43,083 nucleotides of DNA from SZUA-365 sp034002405 (GCA_034002405.1 JAVFAS010000026.1:1-43083), one strand, 5' to 3'. Positions 25,852-34,006 are shown, counted from the first letter of the stretch. The notes: a model not told the origin generated them from the letters alone. Numbers and translations are program-made.

Positions 25852-26484
25852 ATGCGATTCGCCCTGCCTGCCCTGTTCGCCTGCTTCGCGTTGCTCACGT
25901 CCGTCAGCCATGCCCAGCGCGAAAATCAGATAGAGAACACCTTCGGGATCGGTCCCACCGCTGGCTGGTACCGCAGCAATGACGCGGACGAAGGTGCGCT
26001 GTTTTTCGGAATGCTCGGTCGCGTGCGACTCGGCAACAACGTCGGACTCGAGGCCTCGCTTGCGTATCGGGATGCCGAACTGTTCCACACCGGTCAGATC
26101 GATGTCGAGCAGCTCACCGCCGATGTCACCTACGTCCCGATCACGTTCTCGCTGAATATTTTTCTCCCGGTCGGTTCATTTCTCACACCCTACGCCACGG
26201 GCGGGGTCGGATTCTACTACACCATCGAATCCTACGACGTCGCGCGGGTGGGGCAGAGCGATATTCGTGCCCTGCTCGAGGATGAAGAGAATTTCGAGAC
26301 CGGATATCATTTCGGCCTCGGATTGGAGATTCCCTTCGGACGCAACATCGCCGTGCACGGCGAATTCCGGTACCTGTTTCTCGGCAGCGAGATTACCAGC
26401 ATCCGGGACGTGGTCAATCTCGATACCGATACGAAGAACAGTGATGGGGTGATGTTGAGTGGCGGGGTGATGGTCTATCTGTAG
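25852..26484 (+). CDS. Outer-membrane beta-barrel protein
   Basis: A 210-residue protein with a signal peptide (MRFALPALFACFALLTSVSHA, then Q) and a likely eight-stranded barrel. It has alternating hydrophobic strands (GVGFYYTIESY, HFGLGLEIPFG, AVHGEFRYLFLGSE) and ends with an outer-membrane type terminal strand, VMLSGGVMVYL. It resembles OmpW/OmpA-like small porin-fold proteins of Bacteroidota. The ATG at 25852 has GAGGAG 7 bases upstream. Substrate or role unknown. Confidence 0.8.
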   Translation: MRFALPALFACFALLTSVSHAQRENQIENTFGIGPTAGWYRSNDADEGALFFGMLGRVRLGNNVGLEASLAYRDAELFHTGQIDVEQLTADVTYVPITFSLNIFLPVGSFLTPYATGGVGFYYTIESYDVARVGQSDIRALLEDEENFETGYHFGLGLEIPFGRNIAVHGEFRYLFLGSEITSIRDVVNLDTDTKNSDGVMLSGGVMVYL

Positions 26485-26502
26485 CGGAAGGTTCGACCTC
26501 GT

Positions 26503-26572
26503 GGCTGACATTGGCTGTCGGCTTCTGGCAAGAGGTCCGTTTTCACCAGTCAACGGCCAATGTCCAACGACC
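26503..26572. repeat. Imperfect palindrome between convergent genes
   Basis: The left half GGCTGACATTGGCTGTCGGC is matched on the opposite strand by GTTGGACATTGGCCGTTGAC. The two halves nearly fill the gap between the beta-barrel gene and the second DUF1573 gene. The words repeat at about 8-base steps, like the other intergenic repeats here. Confidence 0.6.
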
Positions 26573-26573
26573 G

Positions 26574-27314
26574 TCAGGGACGGCGGATGATTCCGGTGAT
26601 CTCGACCTGCCGCGATTCGTCTTTTGCGTACATGACCACACTGCCAAGAATGCGGCCTTCGGTGGTCGGGGTGAAACGGACCGTGATTTCCTGTGACGAT
26701 CCCGGAGCGAGGACGAATTGCTCGGGAGCGGTCACGATGCCGTCAAGGTCGAACAGTTGCGGTGGCTGTGTGCCGTCGTAGCCGCGGTATTCCACCGCCA
26801 GCGTGCCCTGCACCATGTGGATGCGCTGGGTGTCGGCCGAGACGTTCGTCAGTGTCAGCGTCGCCGTTGCGATGTTGCGTGTGATGATCGTGTCGAGCGC
26901 GACGATCTTGGGCATGACCGTGAAGGCCGATCGGATATCGGCTTCGATGCGAAGGACATACTGTTTTTGAAGATCATTTTCCGTGAAGACGGAAATGGAT
27001 TTGCTCACGCGACCGTTGCTTGTCCGTGGCGGGGTGAATCGCACATCCACCGTCGCGCTCGCACCGGGGGGGAGCGTGCTGCCCGAAACCATCGTCGCCG
27101 TGCAACCGCAGGTGGCATGCACCTTGACGATGCGCACGGTGTCGGTGGACGTGTTGCGCAGCGTGAAGCGATGTTCCGGACGCGCGGTGTGCGAGATCGG
27201 TCCGAAATCGAAGGTCGCACCGTCCTCCACGACGAGCTTGGGCCCCGGCGGTACCTGCGCGTTGCAGGATGCAAGGGCGACAATCAGGAAAAATAGGCAG
27301 TGTTGGAATTTCAT
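26574..27314 (-). CDS. DUF1573 lipoprotein 2
   Basis: A 246-residue exported protein with a short signal ending in the lipobox LASC (Cys17). The DUF1573 domain carries FTLRNTSTDTVRIVKVHATCGCTATM with the typical CGC motif, then PPGASATVDVRFTPPRTSNGRVSKSISVF. A second Ig-like domain (about 140-246) ends VVMYAKDESRQVEITGII. It has the same two-domain plan as the protein at 19954. Role in the envelope unknown. Confidence 0.8.
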   Translation of the reverse strand: MKFQHCLFFLIVALASCNAQVPPGPKLVVEDGATFDFGPISHTARPEHRFTLRNTSTDTVRIVKVHATCGCTATMVSGSTLPPGASATVDVRFTPPRTSNGRVSKSISVFTENDLQKQYVLRIEADIRSAFTVMPKIVALDTIITRNIATATLTLTNVSADTQRIHMVQGTLAVEYRGYDGTQPPQLFDLDGIVTAPEQFVLAPGSSQEITVRFTPTTEGRILGSVVMYAKDESRQVEITGIIRRP

Positions 27315-27471
27315 TGTCTTCGATCAGTCGTGCAATCTCAATAATAGCGACAAAGTGTCGGAGACGCAATGGAGATCGCGAGGGATGCGGGTGATGCGTC
27401 GATATGCCGTCCTGGCACGAACGGGCGGGATGCCGGCGGGGATCGCGGCCGTGGCAACCGGCGCCCGGTAG

Positions 27472-27500
27472 TTGCCTGAAGGCGGTCAGGATGCTAACTT
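27472..27500 (+). promoter_or_regulatory. Candidate promoter of the PASTA gene
   Basis: TTG, exactly 20 bases, then TAACTT followed by G, close to the Bacteroidota consensus TTG and TAnnTTTG. It ends 22 bases before the start codon. Confidence 0.5.
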
Positions 27501-27522
27501 GAACCGACGTACGGAACACACC

Positions 27523-28254
27523 ATGCCCCTGAAGGAAGCCCTCACATCCCGTTTCGCGATCAAGGCCTACATCGTCCTGTCGGGCCTGTTCATCCTCGTG
27601 TTCATTTTCGATGCGATGGTGATGCCCGCGATCGTGCATTCCCGCGACGAGATCACCATCCCCGACGTGACGGGACAGCCGGTCGAGGAGGCGATACGCA
27701 TGCTGGAGGCGGTGGATCTCCGACCACTGGTGCACGATACGACGTCGCATCCGAAAATCGCACCCGGAAACATCGTCTTCCAGAATCCCGTCGGTGGTTC
27801 GGTGGTGCGCGAAGGCCGGAATGTCTATCTCTCCGTCAGCGGCGGAGAGACACGGATCACCATGCCCAATCTGCGTGGACGGTCGCTGCGCGACGCGCGC
27901 ATCACTCTCGAGCAAATGGAGCTGCGGCTCGGCGTGGTCAGCTACGAGGCGTCGGACATGCCGGCGGAAACCATCACATGGCAAAACGTCCCACCCGGCA
28001 AACCGGTGCGGAAGAACATGATGATCGAGATCAAGGTCAGCGGGGGGACGAGCATGGAGATCGAGATTCCCTATGTGATCGGTTTCGACCTCGAGGAGGC
28101 CCAGCGGCGGGTGCTCGAGGGCGGCTTGCGCGTCGGAGCCATCTCCTATGAAAAAAGCGACAATCTGCTCCCGAATACCGTCATCGGGCAGGATCCGGTC
28201 GCGGGCAATCCCGCCGCCCCCAACACGCCGGTCAATCTCGTCGTCGTGCACTGA
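27523..28254 (+). CDS. Membrane-anchored triple-PASTA protein
   Basis: A 243-residue protein with one N-terminal membrane helix (AYIVLSGLFILVFIFDAMVMPAI, about residues 15-37) and three consecutive PASTA domains in the periplasm: ITIPDVTGQPVEEAIRMLEA, ITMPNLRGRSLRDARITLEQ and IEIPYVIGFDLEEAQRRVLEG. Each is followed by the usual VVxxxPxxGxxVxxxxxVxLxVS tail. PASTA domains bind peptidoglycan fragments or act as spacers, and normally sit on Ser/Thr kinases or penicillin-binding proteins. Here there is no kinase or transpeptidase domain, so it is a stand-alone cell-wall sensor or scaffold. ATG chosen because it precedes the helix. Confidence 0.85.
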   Translation: MPLKEALTSRFAIKAYIVLSGLFILVFIFDAMVMPAIVHSRDEITIPDVTGQPVEEAIRMLEAVDLRPLVHDTTSHPKIAPGNIVFQNPVGGSVVREGRNVYLSVSGGETRITMPNLRGRSLRDARITLEQMELRLGVVSYEASDMPAETITWQNVPPGKPVRKNMMIEIKVSGGTSMEIEIPYVIGFDLEEAQRRVLEGGLRVGAISYEKSDNLLPNTVIGQDPVAGNPAAPNTPVNLVVVH

Positions 28255-28309
28255 CACCCCGTGTCACCACGTCACGATCATCCCGTGCCATGACTCTCGC
28301 CGACACGCC

Positions 28310-28702
28310 ATGACCATCCATGAAATGATGCAACAGGTCGCGCTGCTCTCGACCGGCGAATACTCGCGCGGGGGAGCGGTTTCCGGCATCACCATTCCGA
28401 CGCCGGGGAAGCGGAGTCAGATGATTTACGGGAAGGTCGACCGCATCGGGGAAGAGGAAATGGGAATTCTGTACACGTCCGTCGGAACCATGAACGAGCA
28501 GGTCGATCCCATGTATCTGCTCCGGATCAACGCGCACCTGCGGCACTCCCGGGCCGCGCTGCTCGACGACGAGACCATCGTGTTGATCGCCACCTTCGAC
28601 CTGCTCAACACATCCATCAAGGAATGTGCCCGCATCATGCAGGAACTCGCCGCGGTCGCCGACGACCTCGAATTACGCTGGTTCTCCACCGATACGGAAT
28701 AG
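28310..28702 (+). CDS. Small conserved protein, YbjN/chaperone-like fold possible
   Basis: A 130-residue cytoplasmic protein starting MTIHEMMQQVALLS. The alternating strands (SQMIYGKVDRIGEEEMGILYTSVG, LLDDETIVLIATFDLLN) and long C-terminal helix (IKECARIMQELAAVADDLE) resemble the YbjN or type III chaperone-like fold, a weak structural guess. It follows the PASTA gene in the same direction. The TAG stop forms part of the first unit of the 7-bp repeat that follows. Confidence 0.6.
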   Translation: MTIHEMMQQVALLSTGEYSRGGAVSGITIPTPGKRSQMIYGKVDRIGEEEMGILYTSVGTMNEQVDPMYLLRINAHLRHSRAALLDDETIVLIATFDLLNTSIKECARIMQELAAVADDLELRWFSTDTE

Positions 28703-28746
28703 CGAATAGCGAATGGCTAATGGCTAATAGCTAATGGCCATCAGCC
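28698..28746. repeat. Seven units of a 7-bp tandem repeat
   Basis: Units GAATAGC, GAATAGC, GAATGGC, TAATGGC, TAATAGC, TAATGGC and CATCAGC follow one another with no gap. The first contains the stop codon of the preceding gene and the array ends 6 bases before the bshB1 stop on the other strand. Confidence 0.85.
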
Positions 28747-28752
28747 ATCGTT

Positions 28753-29478
28753 CTACATTCCCGTCGCTTCCAGCTTCAGCGCTTGCAACCCTGCAAACCC
28801 CTCGCCATATCGCGCGCCGATATGGAAGCCGAGCCGTTGCGCGCGGCCGACGAGGGATTGCAGGAATTCCGGCGTGCTGATGTAGGTGTGCGGACCCTCA
28901 ATCGGCACGCCGGTGTGGAACTGGGTGCGATAGGCGCGGATCGCGGCGAGTTTGTCCTCGAAGACCGTGCTGATGTCGACGATGAACGCGGGCGTGAAGT
29001 CCTCGGAAAGCATGTAATAGTAGGCCCGGGCGGGACGATAGGCTTCCTGCGCCTTGCCGTCCGCCGTCTCCGTTTCGATCCGTGCCAGTCCCGCGGCGAA
29101 TATCGCCTCGCGGACGAGCACGGAGGCATGTTCATGATCGGGGTGGCGGTCGTGCGGCCAGGGAAGCAGGACGACCGTCGGCCGCCACCGACGGATTGCC
29201 CGCACGACGGTCCGCCGGTTCTCCATGGAATTCACGATATCCCCATCCGGAAGTCCGAGATTATCGCGAACATCCAGTCCGAGCAGACGCGTGGCCTCGA
29301 CGGTCTCGGCCGCGCGCGAGGCGGGCGTTCCGCGCGTGCTCAACTCGCCACGAGTCAGGTCGATCACGCCCGTCCGTCGTCCGTCGCGTTTATGCAGCAG
29401 CAGGGTTCCGCCGCAGTACAGCTCCGCGTCGTCGGGATGGGGTGCGAAGGCGAGAATGTCGAGCGCGTCGTGGGACAT
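28753..29478 (-). CDS. bshB1: Bacillithiol biosynthesis deacetylase BshB1
   Basis: A 241-residue LmbE/PIG-L zinc hydrolase that removes the acetyl group from GlcNAc-malate, the second step of bacillithiol synthesis. The zinc site is PHPDDAELYCGGT (His14, Asp17) plus HDRHPDHEHA. BshB1 features include DLTRGELSTRGT, RENLGLPDG-like DNLGLPDGDI, YRPARAYYYMLSED and QFHTGVPIEGPHTYIST. Bacillithiol replaces glutathione in Firmicutes and many Bacteroidota/Chlorobiota, so this gene argues for a low-molecular-weight thiol of that type. Such a thiol would also be relevant to As(III) tolerance. The other bsh genes are not in the window. Confidence 0.9.
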   Translation of the reverse strand: MSHDALDILAFAPHPDDAELYCGGTLLLHKRDGRRTGVIDLTRGELSTRGTPASRAAETVEATRLLGLDVRDNLGLPDGDIVNSMENRRTVVRAIRRWRPTVVLLPWPHDRHPDHEHASVLVREAIFAAGLARIETETADGKAQEAYRPARAYYYMLSEDFTPAFIVDISTVFEDKLAAIRAYRTQFHTGVPIEGPHTYISTPEFLQSLVGRAQRLGFHIGARYGEGFAGLQALKLEATGM

Positions 29479-29508
29479 GTGATCTCCAGGTCAGGAAATG
29501 TCGAGGTG

Positions 29509-32472
29509 TCAGGGTCTGTCGACAGGGCCGCGTGTCTCGAGTGCACGGAGATCGGCCAATCGGCGCTCGACTTCCACGCGCTGCGGATCGATGGGTGACG
29601 CCACGGCGAGATAGCGCTCGTAGGCCTCGATGGCAAAGGCCACGCGTCCCTGCTCGGCATAGAACATCCCTTTCAGATACAGCGGTTTGGCGGGATAATA
29701 GGATCGTTCCGTGGCTTGGTCGAGGACGCGGATGGCTTCCCACGACCGACCCTGGCTGTAGTGGAACGAAGCCATGTTACAGTAGAATTCCTCGTTTTTC
29801 TGATCGAGCGTGATCGCGTTTTCGTACAGCAGCAGGGCATTCTCGGTGGCTCCCTGCCGGGCGCGAATCGTGGCCTGGTTGTCGCGGAAACCGGCGTGCG
29901 TGGGGTCGATGCGCTTGATGCCGTCGATGGCCAGCCCTGATGCTTCCCGGTCGCCGACGTTGAATGCCGCGATCATGTACAACCGCAGCATATAGGTGTT
30001 GAGCGGAAGCATCTGCAACGCGCCGTTGAGCAGCGCGATGGCCGTGGGATGGTCGTCCGCGCCCACGTAGGCCGCGGCCTGGCGCAGCATCACATCTCCG
30101 AATACCCGCCGTGCTTCGCCATTGAACGGGGACTGCTGCACGGCATTGCGCAGCAGCGTGACGGTGGTGCTGTCGTCACCGCGCATCGCGGCGAGGCGGG
30201 CACGAAGAATGGCGGGACGCGCGGCGAGGATCTGTCGTGCCAGCGTACGCACGCTGTCGGGCTGCGCGTCGATGAAACGCGACGGAGGTGTCCGTACCGC
30301 GAGCAGGCGCTCGACATCGGCGGCTTCGGCCGAAGGGTCGCGCTGTCGCAGCGATACCACCGGGTCGAACAGCGTGAACGGCGTGGTGTCCGTGACGAAG
30401 CGACGAACTCCCGCGTCATCGGTGCCGTAACACGCAGCCACGGCGGCGAAGCGGTCAAGCTGGATCTGCTGGAGGTGGAAACGGTGTTCGGGGTTCACTA
30501 GCAACCGCGCATGCGCGGTCGCCGCCGGCTGCTCCTTCCGCCACGGCCTGTTCGACGCCATCACGCCGATCATCGCGCTTTCCGGATCGGCACTGCTGAT
30601 CCACAGTTCCGTATGGGGAAATGCGTCAAGCACGGCGGCGAAAACGCGACGCATCGACGCGACATCCATGCGCGCCACGGGCAACCACTGCACGAACACC
30701 CCATCCTCGGCGAGACGCGCCGCGGCGGCATGAAAATACGGTGCGGTGAGCATCGTCGGATCGAGGTGGGGCTGGGCAAACGGCTCGGCACTCACGATGA
30801 CGTCATACCGCTGCTCCGTTCTCCCGAGAAAGGACGGGATGCGCTCGGCGAACAGACGGACGGTTTTCAGGTAATGCCAGGGCCGCGCGGTTTTCATCGT
30901 CGTCCGCGCGACGCGCAAGGCAGCCGCCATGGGCTCGACGCAATCGATCGATGCCGGCGCGTGCATGGTCACGGCTTCGAGCGGCAGGGTGGATGCGAGT
31001 CCGAGCATGAGCACGCGCGCGCCCGGTCGCGCCATCAGCATCGGGAGATGTCCGAGGCGATAGAGATCGTTCTGCACCGCGCGCGATGACTGCGTCAATG
31101 CCTCGGTCTGGTTCCAGAACAAGGTGTAGAACCGATCATCATAATCCCGCGCCTGCAGCAGCGTCAGGCGTCCCGCCGGGGTGCGTTCCTCGCCCGTGAT
31201 CTGGAAGCGTGGTGCGTCAAAATAATTCCGGAACTCCGGTTCCGCGCGGGGAGCGGCACGATACCCGGCCAGCAGGATGGCCGCGAGAAGAACAGCGGAG
31301 ACGATGGTCTTTTGATACCATCGAACGAACTCCCACAGGGCGATCAGCAGCGCGGGAGCGATCAGGAACAGGGCGACATGGTGCACGTCGAGCGTCGCGC
31401 GCAACATCATGCCGGCGAGCACTCCCGCCATCGAGACGCCAGCGAGGATGGGCGCGAACAAACGTCCGGGAGCCTTGGCCCCGCGCACCGACGCGGCCAT
31501 CGTCAGCGCGAGCATGGCGAGTGCGAGCAGCAGGAGCGTGCGCGTGGCCCCCGGCGCGGTCGTGGCGCCGGCATACCATGCGGTGTACACGTCGGAGAAC
31601 AGATCGCTCCAGTACCGTCCCGCCGTCATGGCCAGCAGCACCGCCGCCACCACGCCCCCGAGCACGGAGTAATTGCCCGCCGCGGCGCCGTGCGGGAATT
31701 TCCGCCGCCACCAGCGCGCGAGCAGCATGCCCGCGCCACACGCCGCGATCAGCATCGCGAGCAGGATGGCCGGTGCACCATCCGGGAGCAGCGGCATTTC
31801 CGCCGTGGTCTGGAGCATGAACGGAATGGTGAATGCCATCAGCGCGGGAAGGGCGAGACGCAGCACCGGATCCGCCGCCGGCAGGAAGCGCGGTTTTTCC
31901 TTCCGCCCTGTATCGGCTTCGTCACTCCGTTTCTCCGGCGCCGGCACCAGCACCCCGGCGGCAAGCACGACCTGCAGCAGCCACAGCGCGAGGAAGGGTA
32001 CGGATGGCTGGGCGATCGTGATCGCACCGAGTCCCGCACCGATCCCGAGCAGCAGCGCGCCGTTCCATCGCAGGTCCGACACTCCGGTGGGAGCGGACGC
32101 CGCGACGGCGTCGACCGTCAGTCCGCCGAACACGCCGCCAACAAGCAACATCCAGACGAATTGCAGCACGGAGGAGGTCCCGTCCAGCATCGGCATCCCG
32201 CCGCTCGTCGCATACACCACCCACAACAACGCGGGGAGAAGCAGCGCGAACAGGGGAGCGGCGACGCGGCGCGCATGCACGGGCAGCGCGGCAAGGAGCA
32301 GGCTACGCCGCGCCACGAGCGCCGCGAACGACGGCAGCATGCCCATGACCAGCGGCCAGGCGCCAAACCAGGCGTTCGGAAACAATCGCATGACGGCGGC
32401 CACGAGGAACATCGCGGCGGCGCCCGCCGCGAGTCCCTGTGAAAAACCAGCTGTGAGGATTCGATAATTCAC
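29509..32472 (-). CDS. Large membrane protein: spermidine-synthase-like domain plus TPR
   Basis: A 987-residue protein with about 12 hydrophobic helices in the first 430 residues, then a methyltransferase/spermidine-synthase-like domain (about 440-700) and C-terminal TPR repeats (about 760-980). The middle domain keeps the family tail FHAAAARLAEDGVFVQWLPVARM, but the SAM loop reads LMLGLASTLPLEAV rather than a glycine-rich GxGxG. The usual EPSNPW segment is AEPFAQPHLD, so catalysis is doubtful. I place the start at a GTG (32472) before NYRILTAGF because the upstream part (ATG at 32514 or 32574) is low-complexity proline-rich and lacks a ribosome site. Function unknown. Confidence 0.7.
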   Translation of the reverse strand: MNYRILTAGFSQGLAAGAAAMFLVAAVMRLFPNAWFGAWPLVMGMLPSFAALVARRSLLLAALPVHARRVAAPLFALLLPALLWVVYATSGGMPMLDGTSSVLQFVWMLLVGGVFGGLTVDAVAASAPTGVSDLRWNGALLLGIGAGLGAITIAQPSVPFLALWLLQVVLAAGVLVPAPEKRSDEADTGRKEKPRFLPAADPVLRLALPALMAFTIPFMLQTTAEMPLLPDGAPAILLAMLIAACGAGMLLARWWRRKFPHGAAAGNYSVLGGVVAAVLLAMTAGRYWSDLFSDVYTAWYAGATTAPGATRTLLLLALAMLALTMAASVRGAKAPGRLFAPILAGVSMAGVLAGMMLRATLDVHHVALFLIAPALLIALWEFVRWYQKTIVSAVLLAAILLAGYRAAPRAEPEFRNYFDAPRFQITGEERTPAGRLTLLQARDYDDRFYTLFWNQTEALTQSSRAVQNDLYRLGHLPMLMARPGARVLMLGLASTLPLEAVTMHAPASIDCVEPMAAALRVARTTMKTARPWHYLKTVRLFAERIPSFLGRTEQRYDVIVSAEPFAQPHLDPTMLTAPYFHAAAARLAEDGVFVQWLPVARMDVASMRRVFAAVLDAFPHTELWISSADPESAMIGVMASNRPWRKEQPAATAHARLLVNPEHRFHLQQIQLDRFAAVAACYGTDDAGVRRFVTDTTPFTLFDPVVSLRQRDPSAEAADVERLLAVRTPPSRFIDAQPDSVRTLARQILAARPAILRARLAAMRGDDSTTVTLLRNAVQQSPFNGEARRVFGDVMLRQAAAYVGADDHPTAIALLNGALQMLPLNTYMLRLYMIAAFNVGDREASGLAIDGIKRIDPTHAGFRDNQATIRARQGATENALLLYENAITLDQKNEEFYCNMASFHYSQGRSWEAIRVLDQATERSYYPAKPLYLKGMFYAEQGRVAFAIEAYERYLAVASPIDPQRVEVERRLADLRALETRGPVDRP

Positions 32473-32567
32473 GGAATTCCCGTTCGAGTGCGTGAAAGGA
32501 GGAAAATACCACATGGGCGGTGGTTTGGCAACGGGTGGAGGGTGGAGGCGAGGGTCGGGAGGGGAAA

Positions 32568-32663
32568 GGGTCAATGGGTCAAAGGGTCAAAGGGTCAAAG
32601 GGTCAAAGGGTCAAAAGGTCAAAAGGTCAAAGGGTCAAAAGGTCAAGCGGTCAATTGGGCAAA
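32568..32663. repeat. About twelve tandem copies of an 8-bp repeat
   Basis: Units GGGTCAAA, AGGTCAAA and close variants run for 96 bases in the divergent gap before the ribosomal operon. The outer units are more diverged, suggesting growth from the centre. No spacers are present. Confidence 0.9.
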
Positions 32664-32720
32664 CGGGCTGATGGTGTGGTGGGGGAGGGAAAGGAAATGC
32701 ATGCGAGGGTGTGCAAGGTC

Positions 32721-32751
32721 TTGCGTGAGACGGGTGTGCGGTGTAACTTTG
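32721..32751 (+). promoter_or_regulatory. Candidate upstream promoter of the ribosomal operon
   Basis: TTG, exactly 20 bases, then TAACTTTG. This is a perfect match to the Bacteroidota -7 consensus TAnnTTTG with the expected -33 TTG. It lies about 160 bases before the first gene. Confidence 0.45.
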
Positions 32752-32821
32752 TTTTCTGTCCCGGTTGCGCACGATGTTCGGGTGCATGCCGGGGAGTGTG
32801 CACGCGATGGAGTCGCCCCTC

Positions 32822-32850
32822 TTGACTCTGTTCGCATTCTTTCGTACATT
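32822..32850 (+). promoter_or_regulatory. Main candidate promoter of the ribosomal operon
   Basis: TTGACT, 17 bases, TACATT fits the classical sigma-70 pattern; read the Bacteroidota way it is TTG-N20-TAnnTT. It lies 63 bases before the first start codon and is the best promoter match in the window. Confidence 0.65.
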
Positions 32851-32913
32851 AAAGTTCGCTTCAAATGAAGTGACATATTTCTTCGAGAACCGATCGTAGC
32901 AGGAGTTTGCGCA

Positions 32914-33084
32914 GTGGCAAAGAAACAGACGTTTGCCGACAAGTCGAAGACGAAGGACAAGGACGACATGGTGTCGATCAAGTGCGTTGTGTCCGTGTTC
33001 GACGAGGAGACCCAGTCGTGGAAATTCCGCGAGAAGATGGTGCGCGTCAAGAGCGCGGCGGATCTGGCAGGCATGAAATTCTAA
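32914..33084 (+). CDS. Small basic protein at head of ribosomal operon
   Basis: A 56-residue protein starting at GTG with AGGAG 8 bases upstream: it begins VAKKQTFADKSKTKDKDD and ends SAADLAGMKF. It is lysine-rich at the N terminus, then a likely beta-sheet (KCVVSVFDEETQSWKFREKMV). In Bacteroidota a small DUF4295 protein sits beside rpmB and rpmG and has a similar plan (MAKK start, KTG-YxFKEEIV strand pair); this may be its counterpart, but the match is weak. It is not L33 or another ribosomal protein I recognise. Position and ribosome site make it a real gene. Confidence 0.75.
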   Translation: MAKKQTFADKSKTKDKDDMVSIKCVVSVFDEETQSWKFREKMVRVKSAADLAGMKF

Positions 33085-33099
33085 ATTTCTGGTGATACA

Positions 33100-33330
33100 A
33101 TGAAAGAAAATCTGCATCCACGCTACCACAAGTGTGAAGTGATCTGCAGCTGCGGCGCGACCTTCGAAACGCGGTCGACGCGCGAGGTTCTCAAGATCGA
33201 AATCTGTTCACAGTGCCACCCGTTCTTTACCGGGAAGCAAAAGATCATCGATTCAGCCGGCCGCGTCGAGAAATTCAACCGCCGCTATGCCGCGTTCAAC
33301 GAAGCCAAGAAGGAGAGTCAGAAGGCATGA
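33100..33330 (+). CDS. rpmE: Ribosomal protein bL31
   Basis: A 76-residue L31 of the zinc-binding (C+) type: Cys16 and Cys18 in VICSCGATF and Cys36 and Cys39 in EICSQCHPFFTGKQK form the zinc site. The start MKENLHPRYHKCEV and the FFTGKQ block are diagnostic. It sits at the subunit interface of the 50S particle. The stop overlaps the rpsR start (ATGA). Confidence 0.95.
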   Translation: MKENLHPRYHKCEVICSCGATFETRSTREVLKIEICSQCHPFFTGKQKIIDSAGRVEKFNRRYAAFNEAKKESQKA

Positions 33331-33593
33331 GACCGATGAATCGCCGTGGCGGCCCCCGTCGTCGCAATTCGAATGTCGCCAAGCGTCGTCCCGATCCGTT
33401 CCGCGGAAAGGATGTCATTTACATCGACTACAAGGAGTCGAAATTCCTCGAGCGCTTCACCAACGACCAGGGGAAGATCCTTCCACGCCGTCTGACCGGC
33501 CTGTCGGCCAAGAACCAGCGCACGGTGGTCGAGGCGATCAAGCGCGCCCGTTTCATGGCCTTCCTGCCCTTCGTCGGCGAAGGTCTGAAGTAA
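33327..33593 (+). CDS. rpsR: Ribosomal protein bS18
   Basis: An 88-residue S18, an RNA-binding protein of the 30S platform. Conserved parts are DVIYIDYKESKFLERFTNDQGKILPRRLTGLSAKNQRTVVEAIKRARFMAFLPF. The N terminus is Arg-rich (MRPMNRRGGPRRRN). The ATG at 33327 overlaps the rpmE stop by 4 bases. A second ATG three codons in is possible. The usual partners rpsF, ssb and rplI are absent here, and rpsR is instead grouped with L31 and L28. Confidence 0.95.
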   Translation: MRPMNRRGGPRRRNSNVAKRRPDPFRGKDVIYIDYKESKFLERFTNDQGKILPRRLTGLSAKNQRTVVEAIKRARFMAFLPFVGEGLK

Positions 33594-33626
33594 CAACCGA
33601 ACGCAACGAGTAAGGAATAGAGCACC

Positions 33627-33851
33627 ATGTCCCGCAAATGTGAAATTACAGGCAAGGGCCCCCTGGTCGGCAACAACGTTTCGCATGCACACAACCGCAC
33701 GAAGCGCCGCCAGCTCCCGAACCTGCAGAAGAAACGGATCTATGTGCCCGAGTTGAAGCGCTTCATCACCGTCCGCATCTCTGCCCGCGCGATCAAGACC
33801 ATCAACAAGAACGGCGCCTTCGTCACGCTGCAGAAGGCCGGCATTATCTAA
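33627..33851 (+). CDS. rpmB: Ribosomal protein bL28
   Basis: A 74-residue L28 with the family start MSRKCEITGKGPLVGNNVSHAHNRTKR, then RRQLPNLQKKRIYVPELKRFITVRISARAIKTINKNG. AAGGAA lies 9 bases before the ATG. Last protein gene of the operon; a 16-base perfect palindrome (33868-33883) and then tRNA-Ser follow. Confidence 0.95.
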   Translation: MSRKCEITGKGPLVGNNVSHAHNRTKRRQLPNLQKKRIYVPELKRFITVRISARAIKTINKNGAFVTLQKAGII

Positions 33852-33903
33852 GGTTTGTGCAACTCCCCGGCCGCATGCGGCCGCGTGGACTCAGCACCCC
33901 GCT

Positions 33904-33992
33904 GGAGAGGTGGGTGAGTGGCTGAAACCAACGGTTTGCTAAACCGTCGTACTGGGAAACTGGTACCGAGAGTTCGAATCTCTCCCTCTCCG
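33904..33992 (+). tRNA. tRNA-Ser (GCU anticodon)
   Basis: An 89-base type II tRNA. The acceptor stem is GGAGAGG with CCTCTCC, the anticodon arm is ACGGT-TTGCTAA-ACCGT giving GCU (reads AGC/AGU), a long variable arm follows as expected for serine, and the T arm is GAGAG-TTCGAAT-CTCTC. The discriminator is G and a complete CCA is not encoded. Its 3' end is the probable insertion site of the element to the right. Confidence 0.95.
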
Positions 33993-33995
33993 CAC
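33968..33995 (+). other. Probable attachment site (attL) in the tRNA 3' end
   Basis: The T arm and acceptor 3' strand of tRNA-Ser, the usual crossover target of tyrosine integrases, lie 160 bases from an integrase gene reading towards the tRNA. No second copy of the GAGAGTTCGAATCTCTCC stretch is seen further right, so attR is outside the window or has diverged. Confidence 0.55.
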
Positions 33996-34006
33996 CCAAT
34001 ACGATA

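Noticed and set aside
33868..33883. Palindrome CGGCCGCATGCGGCCG as a terminator after rpmB
   Set aside because: Perfectly symmetric but followed by no T-run and placed before a tRNA that must be transcribed; more likely a chance or processing-related hairpin.
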